Assembly: GCA_026315105.1 (NCBI GenBank)
Contig: CM048744.1
Location: 311,557,270-311,621,269, forward strand
Direction: 5' to 3'
DNA: 64,000 nucleotides
From: Locusta migratoria
Taxonomy: Eukaryota > Arthropoda > Insecta > Orthoptera > Acrididae
Made by a program: the position numbers and the translations under genes
Shown here: one piece after another, positions 11,320 through 21,770 of the stretch
Position numbering within the stretch: the stretch's first letter is position 1
Layout of the letters: each line of letters opens with the position of its first letter
Notes under the pieces: model-generated
What the model was told of the DNA's origin: nothing
The model's input: the letters and a program-made list of their open reading frames with translations, nothing else
The model's database searches: none

Positions 11320-11890
11320 TTGTATATTCTCGTGGAGATTTTGTTTACTGTAGTTCTCCACAGTGGTCGATTAATATTTTAGGAAAACACACGTCTTGAA
11401 GATTTTGCATTACTATAAAAGAATATGTGTCGATATCTAAAAAGGTTAGGAACATTTTACTTCAACTTTCGACGTCATATTTATGTGATTTAGGATTTAC
11501 TGTCCTCACAATTAAATGGTAGAAGAGAGGAAGTTTTCATGGTATGGACGAGGAAATAAGACTTTGTCTTTCAATCTCCAAACATTGAAGAAATCGCGTG
11601 GAGACATCATACTCATATTTTTCATAAAGAATAGAAAGAGTAGAGGTAGGTTTAAATAGTATTGTATTGTATTGCTAAAAGTTTAATCGTTAATTTCATT
11701 TTATTATATTTCACGTAATAGTTTCTCTTGGGTTTCGTCTTGAATCTTTCACAATTGTACACAAAATTATTTGTTCATATTCTGGTAATATACGAATATA
11801 AGTTGTATTTTGTGTAGACTGGGTAAGACATTCAAAATGAAATTACTTAATTGTTATTTTATTACTCACAATAGACTGTTTTCCTCGGAT
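11320..11890. other. AT-rich, nothing recognised
   Basis: No ORF or repeat partner that I can see. Confidence 0.4.
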
Positions 11891-11894
11891 TTAG

Positions 11895-12777
11895 AAAAGG
11901 ACGAGGGACCAAAGATACACTTGAGCGTCTGAAGATGTTACCAGAAAGGTTTTTAGAAGTAAATAGATAAATATATGCTTGTTTTGTCGACTGGGAAAAA
12001 TCATTTGATAGAATTGACTGATGTATCTACGCTGTTGAAGATTGTGTATGATACTGGTATTAATTGGAAGGATAGAAGGCTGATAAAGCAACTCTATGTG
12101 AGACAGGGTTGTTGTATGCCACCACCACTTTTTAATATATATGTTGAAAAACTAATTAACAAGGTCTTAGCAAAGCAAAAGGACTAGTAGTGGGAAGGGA
12201 AAGAATAAAAACTATGAAGTAAGCAGATGATATGACTGAACTAGCACAATCAGAAGAAGAGCTCCAGGTAACGATGGAAAATATTGTAAGGTTGGGGAAA
12301 GAATTTGGAATGAAAGTGAACATCGATAAGAACAAAGTGATGAAAACTGGAAAAGAAGGTGACACAATCAATATATCACTGTAACAGGTTAAATCATTTC
12401 AATATCTGGGAAGTTTGAGAACTTTAAATGGAAGTTGTACAGAAGAAGTGAAACGCTGAATATATATCGGAAAGAAATCGTTTGGGAGAGTGAAAGATTT
12501 ACTGACAGCCAGGATCATCCCCATTAATCTCCAGAAGAGTTTCGCCAACTGTTTTGTGTGGAGCGGGCTGTCTTATGGATCTCAGAGTGAGAAAAAAGGA
12601 GGTACCGAGCAGGGTAAAAGAGGAAAGAACTTCGTAAGGATGTTACAGAAGAGGAAAAAATCTTGTGTGGGACACATATTACGGAGGAATTGTCAACTGC
12701 AGAGGATAATGGAGGGAAAAGTTGAAGGAAAAAGAGGGAGAGGAAGAAGAACGAAGGAAGAAAGCTTAGGGTTTCAC
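11895..12777 (+). mobile_element. LINE-A: decayed RTE-like non-LTR retrotransposon (reverse transcriptase part)
   Basis: Broken plus-strand frames match a non-LTR reverse transcriptase in order: YACFVDWEKSFDRID near 11,970-12,020 (RT domain 'D.EKAFD'), DWKDRRLIKQLY and RQGCCMPPPLFNIYVEKL at 12,062-12,160 ('RQGC..SP.LFN.Y'), an 'ADDM' remnant at about 12,222-12,235 where YADD/FADD is expected, GMKVNIDKNKVMKTGKEG at 12,306-12,360, FQYLGSLRTLNGS at 12,399-12,435, RVKDLLTARI at 12,488-12,520, and GHILRRN and EGKRGRGRR near 12,670-12,750. Many stops and shifts show an old copy. The RTE-type label comes from remembered family texture. The element resumes at 13,187 after two SINEs. Confidence 0.75.
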
Positions 12778-13006
12778 GCTCCGTTGACAGATTGGTCACT
12801 AGAGACGGAGCTAACACACGGAGTTTTGGGTAAGGATGTGGAAGGAAATCGCCGTGCCCTTCGAAAGGAACCATTCCGGCATTTGCTGGAGTTATTTAGG
12901 GAAATAAGGAAAACCTAAATCTGTGTGTCCGGAGATGGATTTGAACCACCGCCATCCTGCCGAATGCGAGTCTAGTGTCTTACCATTGCACCATCTTACT
13001 CGGTGA
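12778..13006 (-). mobile_element. SINE-2 copy inserted in LINE-A
   Basis: Minus strand: GGAACCATTCCGGCATTTGC and TTTAGGGAAATAAGGAAAAC (body), then the head with GGATTTGAACCACCGCC (B-box complement) and CGAATGCGAGTCTAGTGTC, ending ACCATCTTACTCGGTG. This is the best copy of SINE-2 in the window. The 142-codon ORF over LINE-A and SINE-2 is a chance fusion. Confidence 0.85.
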
Positions 13007-13016
13007 AAGAAGAAGG

Positions 13017-13186
13017 GCCGGGCGGGAGTAGCCGAGCCGTCTGGAGCGCCACATTGCGGATCGCGCGTTGGAGGTTCGAATCCTCCCTCGGGCATGGATG
13101 TTTGTGCTGTCTTTAGTATAAGTTAGTTCGTAAGTAGTTTCTAAGTTTAGTTAAGTCCCATAAGCTTCACAAACATTTGAACATTT
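13017..13186 (+). mobile_element. SINE-1 copy with 8 bp target duplication
   Basis: Starts GCCGGGCGGGAGTAGCCGAG, has GGAGGTTCGAATCCTCCC and CTCGGGCATGGATGTTTGTG, and ends ACAAACATTTGAACATTT. It is flanked by GAAGAAGG at 13,009-13,016 and 13,187-13,194. It lacks the 'GGGACTGATGACC' block, an internal deletion of the body. Confidence 0.88.
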
Positions 13187-13335
13187 GAAGAAGGTGGTTT
13201 GGTATGCTAACAGATGTGAAGAAAAGAGGAAGTTACAAGCAAATGAAGGAGGATACTCAGGACAGAAAGACATAGAGGATGTCCAATTGATACCCGAGGA
13301 CAGATTTAATGAAAGAGGAATTTTATGACAGTATT
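13187..13335 (+). mobile_element. LINE-A 3' end, continued after the SINE insertions
   Basis: Reads KKRGSYKQMKEDTQDRK then RMSN and YPRTDL, matching the C-terminal '.GSY..MK..A.DR..WR' segment of such LINEs. The piece logically follows the part ending near 12,777. Confidence 0.55.
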
Positions 13336-13460
13336 TATTTCCTTTTTTGACTTGCAAAATATTCCTGTTAAATGTGAATATGGTGCGCCAACAATTAATT
13401 GCGGCCTTTTAAATGCGCCCAAAGCTAAAAAATAAAATAAAATAAATGTGAAAACGACTC

Positions 13461-13640
13461 GCGCCGCGGTGGAGTGGCCGAGCGCTCTAAGGCGCCCTGG
13501 TATGGAGCGCGTGGTGTCTGAGGTTCGAGTCCTCCCTCGGGAATGGGTGAGAGTGTTGTTCTTAGCATAAATTAATTTTAAGTAGTTTGTAAGCTTAGGG
13601 ACTGATAGCAGCAGCAGTTAAGTCCCTTAGATTTGGAAAA
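13461..13640 (+). mobile_element. Diverged SINE-1 copy
   Basis: GCGCCGCGGTGGAGTGGCCG head, B box GAGGTTCGAGTCCTCCC, then CTCGGGAATGGG, and a tail block GGGACTGATAGCAGCAGCAG that replaces the usual 'GATGACCnnGTAG'. It ends at an A-rich tract. Confidence 0.85.
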
Positions 13641-13645
13641 AAAAG

Positions 13646-13667
13646 CGCACGCACACACACACACACT

Positions 13668-13708
<41 letters not shown>

Positions 13709-13712
13709 ACAC
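13646..13712. repeat. (CA)n microsatellite
   Basis: CA repeats with a few CT and TA interruptions, directly upstream of the mariner element. Confidence 0.97.
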
Positions 13713-13721
13713 TGGGTTATA

Positions 13722-14422
13722 CGAAGCGCGTCCAGAAAGTAAGTTCCGTTTCAATTCATCTCCGCTGCAGCGCTGCGATTGCAGTTCCGCACATGCGCTT
13801 TAGACGATGTGTATCAAGGAGAAGAACGTGCGCCATTTGGAAATTGCTGTCAGTTACGTACGCTTTGTTATGCTTGTTTGAAATGTCGGCGTTGATTGAA
13901 CATCCCGCCGCCTGTGAAATCAGATCGGTGATTCGGTTTCTGAATGCGAGTAAAGTGAAACCAAGTGAAATTTATCGGCAAATTTGCGATGTTTACGGAC
14001 CAAATGCGATGAGTGATTCGATGGTGAGAAGAAGGGTCCGACAGTTCAATGGCGGGCGTAGTGATGTGAACCATTAAGAACGAAGTGGGCGTCCATCTTT
14101 GGTTACAGAAGCACTGGTGCACGCTCCTAGCGACTTTCATCTGTTCTTACATCTCAAGTCTTTCCTTGGCGGTCATCACTTCACCAATGACGACGAGCTG
14201 AAAGAAACTGTTTCCAACTGGTTGAAGACACAGGCGGCAGATTTCTATAAAGGATGTATACAAAACCTGGTGCCACGCTATGACAAATGCCTACGAAATT
14301 TCGACAGTTATGTGGAAAAGTAGTTTAAGAGTTGTAGAATTTTGTGCAGTAAAAATTTCTTCTGTACCTGTGTACAATTTCATTTTATTGCCAAACGGAA
14401 CTTACTTTCTGGACGCGCCTCG
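13722..14422 (+). mobile_element. Internally deleted mariner element, 701 bp
   Basis: Terminal inverted repeats CGAAGCGCGTCCAGAAAG (13,722 on) and CTTTCTGGACGCGCCTCG (to 14,422) are flanked by TA at 13,720-13,721 and 14,423-14,424, the mariner target duplication. It contains both ends of a mariner transposase gene but not the centre (see the pseudogene entry). With clean termini and only one stop in the remaining frame it is relatively young. Confidence 0.92.
13883..14323 (+). pseudogene. Mariner transposase, N- and C-terminal parts fused by a deletion
   Basis: Start chosen at the Met of MSALIEHPAACEIRSVIRF, the usual opening of this mariner lineage. An upstream in-frame Met at 13,793 lies in the 5' leader. 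Residues 1-64 are the first DNA-binding (HTH) region, ending RRRVRQFNGGRSDVNH. A single TAA stop sits at 14,075-14,077. The same frame then continues ERSGRPSLVTEALVHAPSDF (14,078-14,137), which jumps from the inter-HTH linker straight to the C-terminal 'APSDFHLF' segment, and ends at 14,323 with VPRYDKCLRNF..YVEK. The jump removes the second HTH and the whole DD34D catalytic core, including all three catalytic Asp. Full-length mariner transposases have about 340-350 residues; only about 146 codons remain. It is inactive. Confidence 0.88.
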
Positions 14423-14429
14423 TAGAACG

Positions 14430-15710
14430 AGATAGAAGGCTGTGCACAGGGATGGGAAAAGGGTATGGATTCCAGTGAGAGTGAAATAAATCCACACCTG
14501 GACAAATCGGAGAACTAAGGGTAGTAGGTTTTGTGTCCCAGTCTCGTCGCCGCTTTTGTGTCTCGTTTCCGTCGTAGGTGTCGGTGGCCGAGTAGAATGA
14601 GACCAACACAGGAATAAAGGATGCACGTTTGTGCAGGTAGGTGGTGACCAGCCAGTGGGACAGCAGAAACTAGAAACACTAGAGTAAATTAGAACGAGAT
14701 ATATATTACTTAGAGACTTAGTAATACTTAACTTTTACATAGCTCAGTACTGCAGAATGCTGATACATGGTTGAGCTATAGGCCTGCCTAGTGCCTATCC
14801 GATAGCCAAGTCTTCACTGGTGCCTATCTGATTCTGAAGTGTTAACTGGTTCTTATCTCAGTCCCAAGTGCACGATGTCGTTCAGTGGTGGCCACGAGCG
14901 GAGTTGCAGCAGAGGGCGCTCGTAGCTGACGTCGTAAGAACGCCGCTCCGTGCGTGCATGGCGGCGCGCGGCGAAAGTCTAAAGTGCGCGCCACCACAGT
15001 AGGTAGATATTAAGACGGTATATTAACTTTATTTTTAAGGCACTAAACAGTATTCAACTGTTTATCCATTTCGCCATACGAGTGTATTATGATAGTTGTA
15101 ATCAGAAGAGTGTAGAAGGGGTCGGCTAGGTTAGAAAGTAGAAGGAAGGAGGGTGATGGAAAGTAGACGGTGGGAGACGGGGGGGGGGGGGTATTTTGGG
15201 CGCTGGAGCAGTACAGTCTGCTGCTGACGTAACACGGCCTGTAATCCGCAGCGACGCAGTGCCGTACGCAGCGGACTCTTATTAGGCGCATCCGGGCTTC
15301 TAATTTTAGCGCCACCCGCGGGACACCTCTTAATTGCGAGCCGAGGTTTTAATCCTCGTGGCGCGTCGCGGCGCGGCGCCACCAGCGAATGTCAAGGGGA
15401 CGCCAAGGCCGCTGGCATCGGGGGGCAGCCCCCCTCCGCGCCGCGCATTCCACAAGTCGCACCACCCAGACCGTACCGTTACTGACACGTGCCGGCTCTG
15501 TCGCCAGGTCTGCGTGCTTTCCAGTTATTTGCTAGTGTCTGCAACAATACACATCCTACTATACCGAATGTTATTTATTCCAGAAAAATTTAGCAACCCA
15601 CGAGTTGCGTAGTAAATTACGAAAAGCGCCGTACCATGGTTTCAGCATCGACTAAGGATGACTTCATCAGAAGTTTTTATTATAAAGACTAAATACGGTG
15701 TGCTACTATT
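14430..15710. other. No gene; contains a GC-rich block
   Basis: 14,690-15,005 reads like a dispersed repeat (GAGATATATATTACTTAGAG ... GTGCGCGCCACCACA) that I associate with locust repeats, but there is no second copy here. 15,170-15,500 is strongly GC- and CpG-rich with a G run at 15,180-15,190 and 'GGCGCGTCGCGGCGCGGCGC' near 15,359. It is open in several frames because of its composition. Confidence 0.4.
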
Positions 15711-15711
15711 T

Positions 15712-15965
15712 GGGCGCGATAACTTGACGATTTTGCTGGTGCTGCCACAAGCAGCGAATATCAGCACTAGTTGAAAGTCATTCTTTTATTTTAAGTGCTG
15801 CCAACGTTACAATGGTGCTTGACCGAATGATTACTGTAAATATTGTTAGAGTAACGGTCGCAGCAAGCTGCTTTCCCCTCGCCCTTCACTCCCCGCAGCA
15901 GCCGTAATGGAGCTCCCAGCAGCCACCGCGCAAATCGTGAAGTTATCGTGGCCAAACAGTACATT
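15712..15965 (+). repeat. Dispersed repeat R1, copy 1
   Basis: Shares about 250 bp with 21,513-21,770 in the same orientation. Landmarks are GATAACTTGACGATTTTGCT, TGCTGCCAACGTTACAATGG and AGTTATCGTGGCCAAA. The family is unknown to me. The second copy sits in the loop of a fold-back element. Confidence 0.8.
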
Positions 15966-16130
15966 AACCTTTAGAGCACGAAGTGCCATTGTAACGTAAG
16001 ATTAAAATACGTTACTCATTAAACTGTTGCTAGTTGGTGGCACCCTTAGCGGCACGCCATATTTATTTTAAACAGTTCTCTAACCAATTACCAATTTATT
16101 TGTGTGGCCATGACGTTCGTAGTTGCTTTT

Positions 16131-16507
16131 TACGGTAAAAGTGCAGTCCGCGAGTGGTGGTTCATGCGTAGATGTTGGTAACGGCGCGATGAATGATGCA
16201 ACAGAAGACGCCCAGATTCCGCGTTTCATGTGTTGTGAATTTGGATTTTCTTCACATGCACTACTTTTCCGTTCAGATTTAATAATTTCTTGTAACGGAA
16301 ATTGAAGTACGTGTTTCTCTCTCAAGAAATACGACGACAGTAATTTTTTCCAGTGCCTTTCAATACGTGAATAAAATAAGTTATTAAAATTAGAGTTCAC
16401 TCACCTAAGAAAAAAAAAACAGATGTTGGGTAATTTGGAAGAATCCATATATCTCGAAGTTCCGGTTCCGAACTGGAGATTATGGCGCTAAGTGTCCTCA
16501 CGTAACC

Positions 16508-16566
<59 letters not shown>

Positions 16567-17115
16567 CATCATCTTGTTTCACCTATACCTGACCTTCTCA
16601 AGGCTACGCTAGAGATCACTTTCTTAAGTGAGACGATGTTTCGATCACACTTTCAGACTTTTCTTTAACACACTATTGATAACTTCAAAACCAACAACAG
16701 GCCAGCGCAGCTTTAAGGTTAGGTAGGCCTACATAGGTTACACAAGACTTTTCGTCTCGTAGTAGCGCCTAAATCTCCGGTTCATAACCGCTCAGTATAA
16801 GTAACTGCGCAAGTCAAAAGTCATGCGATCACCACAATTAAAATCACTGGTGAAAATAATTTTGCCTACATAGTACAGCCAGTACGCTCAATCTCCATTA
16901 CAGAATGTAAATATAAATTTCACATTTATTGAAATTCATTATTTTAATCTAAAGACCTTTAAATCCACTACGGCGATTTGCTTACATACCATAAAGAGAA
17001 AGCTATTTGTTATCGGCCGCGCGAATGCGACTGCTGATTGGCTGCGGCGCCGTTGCCAACGTACAAACATGAAAAGCCACTCGCGGACTCTTAAACTGCA
17101 CTTCAGCCCTTTTTA
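16131..17115. repeat. Possible inverted-repeat element with an A52 tract
   Basis: About 65 bp at 16,131-16,190 (GTGCAGTCCGCGAGTGG, GATGTTGGTAACGGCGCG) recur inverted at about 17,045-17,115 (CGGCGCCGTTGCCAAC, CCACTCGCGGACTC). Similarity outside these arms is not visible. It may be a decayed MITE of about 1 kb. The interval is otherwise AT-rich. Confidence 0.45.
16509..16562. repeat. Poly(A) tract, about 54 bp
   Basis: An uninterrupted A run followed by TCATCATCATC. It may be the tail of a decayed retroelement on the plus strand, but no body is recognisable upstream. Confidence 0.95.
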
Positions 17116-17119
17116 CAGT

Positions 17120-18019
17120 TATGATGTATTTTTTGTCCGTCTATGCAATTTTTCACCAGACACGTTTCGTTTTAACGACAGTAAACATCTTCATTGGTCT
17201 GTAATGATAGACATCTACAATTTGTTTCGTTTCTTGGCTCGAAAACAGTTCGTTAGTAAAACATGTAAAGTGCTGATTTGTTACTTTAAAAAATTTCCTC
17301 TTACTGCGTCATTACTTTTCGCACTAATTTCCACCTCACTGATGCACTACCAGTAGTCATGTTTTCCACAAGTCAGACATACTTCTTTTGAATGTGACAG
17401 TCTGTATAGTGTGTTGTAATGTTGCCAACATCACAATTGTAATTTTTAATACATTATATTAAAGTATGTCATAGTGCATTTATTTCAATATAAGGGAAAT
17501 GGAGTAATGAGGAAATTACAAATCTTTGTGATGAGAGTTTTGTGGGAGGGAAATAGCAGGGCGAAGAAGACAACATAGTGGTTGTAAAGTGGTAAGTATA
17601 GTGTGTAAACCGTAGATGGCAGTGTTGTGAGGAGGGAGCGGGGAGAGAGGCGAGCGGGGGAAGACAAACCACGCCTACGTCCTGCAGTGCTGACACCACA
17701 AACTACGCGGCATGCTTCCGCGAAAGTACAGGTGGCGCATATCGCTTTAAATGTTGGTCATAAATGAAACAATGCAGCTTACTCACGAGAACGATTGATA
17801 ACGATACCAACTGCAGGAATCACTCACTTAAGTTACGTGTTACACAAAACGGAAAACTCAGAACACTGGTATGCAAACAATAAGAAAGCGGACGTCTATT
17901 GTTGCCTCCCACAGCACTTTCAGTCAGTAATGTTGGCTGCAGCCTCAAAACAAAGACCGCCGGCCGAAGCCGCCCGACTTGTACCGATTCAGGGCTAGGG
18001 AGAGCTCTGCCATCGAACA
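17120..18019. other. No gene recognised
   Basis: The 95-codon ORF at 17,069-17,356 has no recognisable domain. 17,500-17,700 is G-rich and purine-rich and resembles the degenerate repeat units seen after the hAT element (20,283 on). Confidence 0.35.
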
Positions 18020-18027
18020 GTTGACAC

Positions 18028-20256
18028 TAGGGATGGGCTAAACTGCGATTTTTCGATATCAGTGATTTCTGTGACTGCTACTTTTATATATCTGTGATTC
18101 TTAGTTGCGATTTGTCACTGTTTACAATCGCACTGTACAAATCCTCGACATGTATCCATCCGCACTCAAACTGCGATTTCGGTGACTCTGAATGCTACTT
18201 CTGCGATTTCTGCTACTGATATTGCTACATTGCTACTTCTGCGATTTCTGCTACTGATATTGCTACTTATGCGATTTCTGCTACTTCCGTGATATCTGCT
18301 ACTTCCGTGACTTATGCGATGTGTGTGGCAAATGCAATATATATATCATCCATAACAGATCCTCTTCCTACATGTAAATATATATATAATATTGATGCTC
18401 AATTTACGTGTAATGTTGGGATTATTTACACATCGACAAATGTCAATTAGTCTTATAAAAGCTATTTCAGTGTTTGGTGTGTAATGTATAGTTAAAAGTG
18501 AGGTTATTCGCAAGTAATGTGTAACCGAAATCGGCAAGTAGGCCAGTCTACCTTAACAGAAACATTTGGTAGATTAGGCACGCAGCAACTATAACAGTGC
18601 AACGAAAGTTCTATGTTCTTGCCTGTAGAATGAATGAATAGATTTTTTAAACATTGTGTGATATAAGTCACTTACCAATTTGAAAGAGATAAGTAAATGT
18701 GAAATACAACGTGAGTGACTTCTGAAAATTCCATTTTCTCTTTAAAACCTTTCGGTATCACTACATATTCTGCCAAATAACTATAGATAAGAGCTTGCGT
18801 TATATTTTACTAATCGATGTTCCGACCTAGTGTGGTCATGTTGGCAACTAAAGCTTCATTTTATAAGAATTTTTAACTTACTGACTGTACAGGGTTACAC
18901 ACAATAAATCTTACAACCACAGATTAAGAATAACATTAATTATTTATTTTATGATAAACAAAATATTTTTTCAATCATTCTGTATGATTTAGATTTCTAG
19001 GATCATTCATCGGTCGTTGCCAACATAAGCACGCTATGCCACCACTGCAGTAAACAAAAGTTTTAATAATACTGAAGGATCCGACACCACCCATCTGTTT
19101 TCACTCATGTCATCACAGGACGGAATGTACGAAAAGGAAAAAGACGGGAAACAACATTCCTAAACCTAAAACAAATCTGATAAAATAAAACTTTCCATTA
19201 CGCGAAAAACTTGTTTATTTTCAAGTGTGATATTTTTATAGAATCCTCGAAGATACAAGTTTACTTCTATATAGCAGTACTTAACACAGTCCACATTGAA
19301 AATGGAGTTGGCCTACTGTTAAACATTTCGTAAAATTACCTGTACTTAGTTGACCACTTGATACCACCCCCTTGGTATTTTTATTTTATGTACGATGTAT
19401 AACGCAAGCAAAAATATTCGTCGAAACCAGATTTGCAATGTAACATACGTATTCTGAATTCCCATAATAGTTGTAGGTTCTATGACGAAAAATTATTTTA
19501 AACAGGGATCAAGTCCGTAAGACAATATTTATTTGGCATTCACATTTGTTGTCTTTACCAACTATAACCTAAAAACATATATGCCAGGCTTTGCTTCACA
19601 ACATGTAAATGCTGCCGCCAGGTAAAATAGTGCCACTAAGTGTAAACATTTTCACAAAGAAAATTATCTTCTTGCTCATTAATTCGACAACATCCCTAAA
19701 CAACACACGAGTGAAAGTACGACAGTTGGTCAACAAGTAGCATAAGGCGGAATATTAAATGCTATTCTCAGTTGCTACTTGCGACTCTTAATCGCGACTT
19801 TTCACTGAAATCGCAGTTTGGACCAATGAGGATGTTCGAGCTCACTGGTTTGGTACGATGGCGTTCGACCAACACATACACAAAAAGCCACACATACACG
19901 AGGCAGACAGCGGGAAGCTAGAAGTACCAATTTCGGCCAACAGATGGCAGCCGGCAAAGTGTAAACTGTGCCTCTTAGTTGCTACTTGCGACTCTTAAAC
20001 GCGATTTCTCACTGAAATCGCAGGTAGACTCTATAGCCTGCCCAATGCAAAGATATTAGTACAAACGTCGACCAACAGATGGCAAAATGCAAACTGCTTC
20101 TTGCTACTCTTAGTTGCGACTTGTTACTTTTAGTGCTACTGTGCTTCTAAACTGCGACTGAAATCGCAGTCAGAATCCGTAAAGTTGCGACTGTGAATAC
20201 TGCTACTTCCAAATCACTGTGATCTTAACAGATACGCGATTTTCGACCCGTCCCTA
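18028..20256. mobile_element. hAT-type non-autonomous transposon, 2,229 bp
   Basis: Ends are TAGGGATGGG (18,028) and the inverted CCCGTCCCTA (to 20,256), flanked by a perfect 8 bp direct repeat GTTGACAC (18,020-18,027 and 20,257-20,264). An 8 bp duplication with 'TAGGG.TGGG' termini is the hAT pattern. Subterminal zones (18,035-18,320 and 19,770-20,230) are packed with variants of two short words, GCGAYTT and TGCTACTT, in both orientations, plus TGAAATCGCAG. hAT transposases bind repeated subterminal words, so these are probable binding sites (inference). The interior is AT-rich and has no transposase reading frame. Confidence 0.88.
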
Positions 20257-20264
20257 GTTGACAC

Positions 20265-20920
20265 ACTGTAGTGGGATGTAGAGAGAGAGAGAGATGGAAG
20301 ACAAGAGTGAGGGTCAGGAGGTATTAATTAAATTTTTCAATTTTTTGTCTCAGTGTAGTGAAGTAGTAAGTGATGTTGCAGTTATTGATGGTGTTTCTAT
20401 GTGGGGAAGAGAGTGGTGGAAATGACTGGACAGTAAATGTAATGTTGTGAATAGTGGAATGTAAAGTGAGAGGTAAGCGTGGGGGGCAAGAGGTGGAGTC
20501 GTGGTTTGATGGCGGGGGGGGGGGGGGGGACGAGTTGTGTTTTTTAATAATGATTTTGCAGCCAAGATCGCCTGTTTCATTTATTTTTCATAATAAAGCC
20601 AAGATCGCATTTTTCATTTATTTTTCATAATAAACGAAAAATGCGATCTTGGCTGCAAAATCATTATGAAACAATTATAGATCGCCCCATTGAACTATGT
20701 GTTCCTTATATAGTTGTGTTTTTGTTGAGGAATGGGTGAAGTGGATTACTAATGACGTTGAATATCTGTGTAGTGAATATTTATGGGGAGGGGGGCAGCA
20801 AATATAACTGGCTAGTAGGTGTAAAGTTTTAAATAGTGGGATATGTAGGACACAAGATGGGGGCAGGTAAGGTATAAATAATGTGGAGGAAATTGAAAGT
20901 CGTGTTTGTAGTTGAACGGG
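20265..20920. repeat. Degenerate G-rich tandem-like units
   Basis: Related purine-rich segments, roughly GTGGGATGTAGAG.. (20,270), TGGAATGTAAAGTGAGAGG (20,454) and TGGGATATGTAGGACAC (20,836), each followed by 'gggGcAgGaGGT'-like text. This looks like a worn repeat with units of around 180 bp, interrupted by the hairpin at 20,545-20,670. A (GA)n run is at 20,279-20,294 and a G15 run at about 20,515-20,529. Confidence 0.4.
20545..20670. repeat. 37 bp tandem duplication plus inverted copy (hairpin)
   Basis: GCCAAGATCGCCTGTTTC.. (20,561-20,597) and GCCAAGATCGCATTTTTC.. (20,598-20,634) are adjacent 37 bp copies, and GAAAAATGCGATCTTGGC (20,636-20,653) followed by TGCAAAATCATTA is the inverted partner of the left flank. 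The whole can fold into a long hairpin. Confidence 0.85.
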
Positions 20921-21424
20921 GCAACAGTGAAGAACTGTCTACAGGATAATGTAGCCTATTTTACTTTAGGACCATCTGATGTTAATCTTACGTGACATGG
21001 GCACTTTTCTTCCTCTAATGTGGCGCATCGTTTAGCTAAATTCGGATAGCAGTTATTGATGGCTCGGCTCCATCTTGACGCAAAACTTATTTGAATTTGT
21101 CCAGTTCTTATACTTGTTTATGGGACCTGACGATCGCGAAGTGTCTCTCTGAAACAGATCGCATAAACTAAATCATATTTAAAACAGGCGCCTGGAGGAA
21201 CTGTATTCATTATTAGTTGATAAAGGAATAAAGCAGATAACTAACAAAGAGACCACATAGGTATCGAATTTTACAATTTTTTGATATTTATAGTACGTGA
21301 AGTTCAGAAAACAAATAATCACCGAAAGCCATTCGACGCAAGTCTCAAAAATTCTCGAGAAGATCGCCTTTGAAGTTTTGCAAGTACACATAAGTATCAA
21401 TAACTAAAAGAATTGCAGCACCTC

Positions 21425-21490
21425 TCGGTGTAACTCAGGTGGTAGCGTCCTACCCTTACAACCATAGGGTCGGTGGTTCGAATCCTGCAG
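21425..21490 (+). repeat. tRNA-like sequence at the inner edge of the fold-back arm
   Basis: TGTAACTCAGGTGGTAGCG (A-box-like) and GGTTCGAATCCTGC (B box, 21,476-21,489) are spaced as in a tRNA. The D stem and anticodon stem do not pair properly and the acceptor stem fails, so it is not called as a functional tRNA. It is a likely SINE head or tRNA pseudogene. Confidence 0.55.
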
Positions 21491-21512
21491 TAATAGTTTT
21501 TATTTACTATTT

Positions 21513-21770
21513 GACCACGATAACTTGTCGATTTTGTTGATGCTGCCACAAGCGGAGAAAATCGACACCAGTTGAAATTTATTCTTTTTTTTTACATGCG
21601 CTGCCAACGTTACAATGGTCCTTGACGCGAAGAATTAATATAAACATTGTTAGGATGACGGTTCCAGCACTGCAGCAAGCAGCCGATGCTGCCTTCTGTT
21701 CGTGCAAGACAAGCTACCATCAGCCACCGCGCGAATCGTCAAGTTATCGTGGCCAAATAGTATATATTTT
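21513..21770 (+). repeat. Dispersed repeat R1, copy 2
   Basis: Second copy of R1 (see 15,712). It reads GATAACTTGTCGATTTTGTT, GCTGCCAACGTTACAATGG and AAGTTATCGTGGCCAAA, in the same orientation as copy 1. Confidence 0.8.

Noticed and set aside
12490..12918. 142-codon ORF as a gene
   Set aside because: It is the decayed LINE-A C-terminal region running by chance into a SINE-2 copy.
16397..16582. Poly-Phe ORF
   Set aside because: Translation of the 54 bp A tract on the opposite strand.
21425..21490. Functional tRNA gene
   Set aside because: D and anticodon stems do not fold, and it sits at the inner edge of a fold-back arm.
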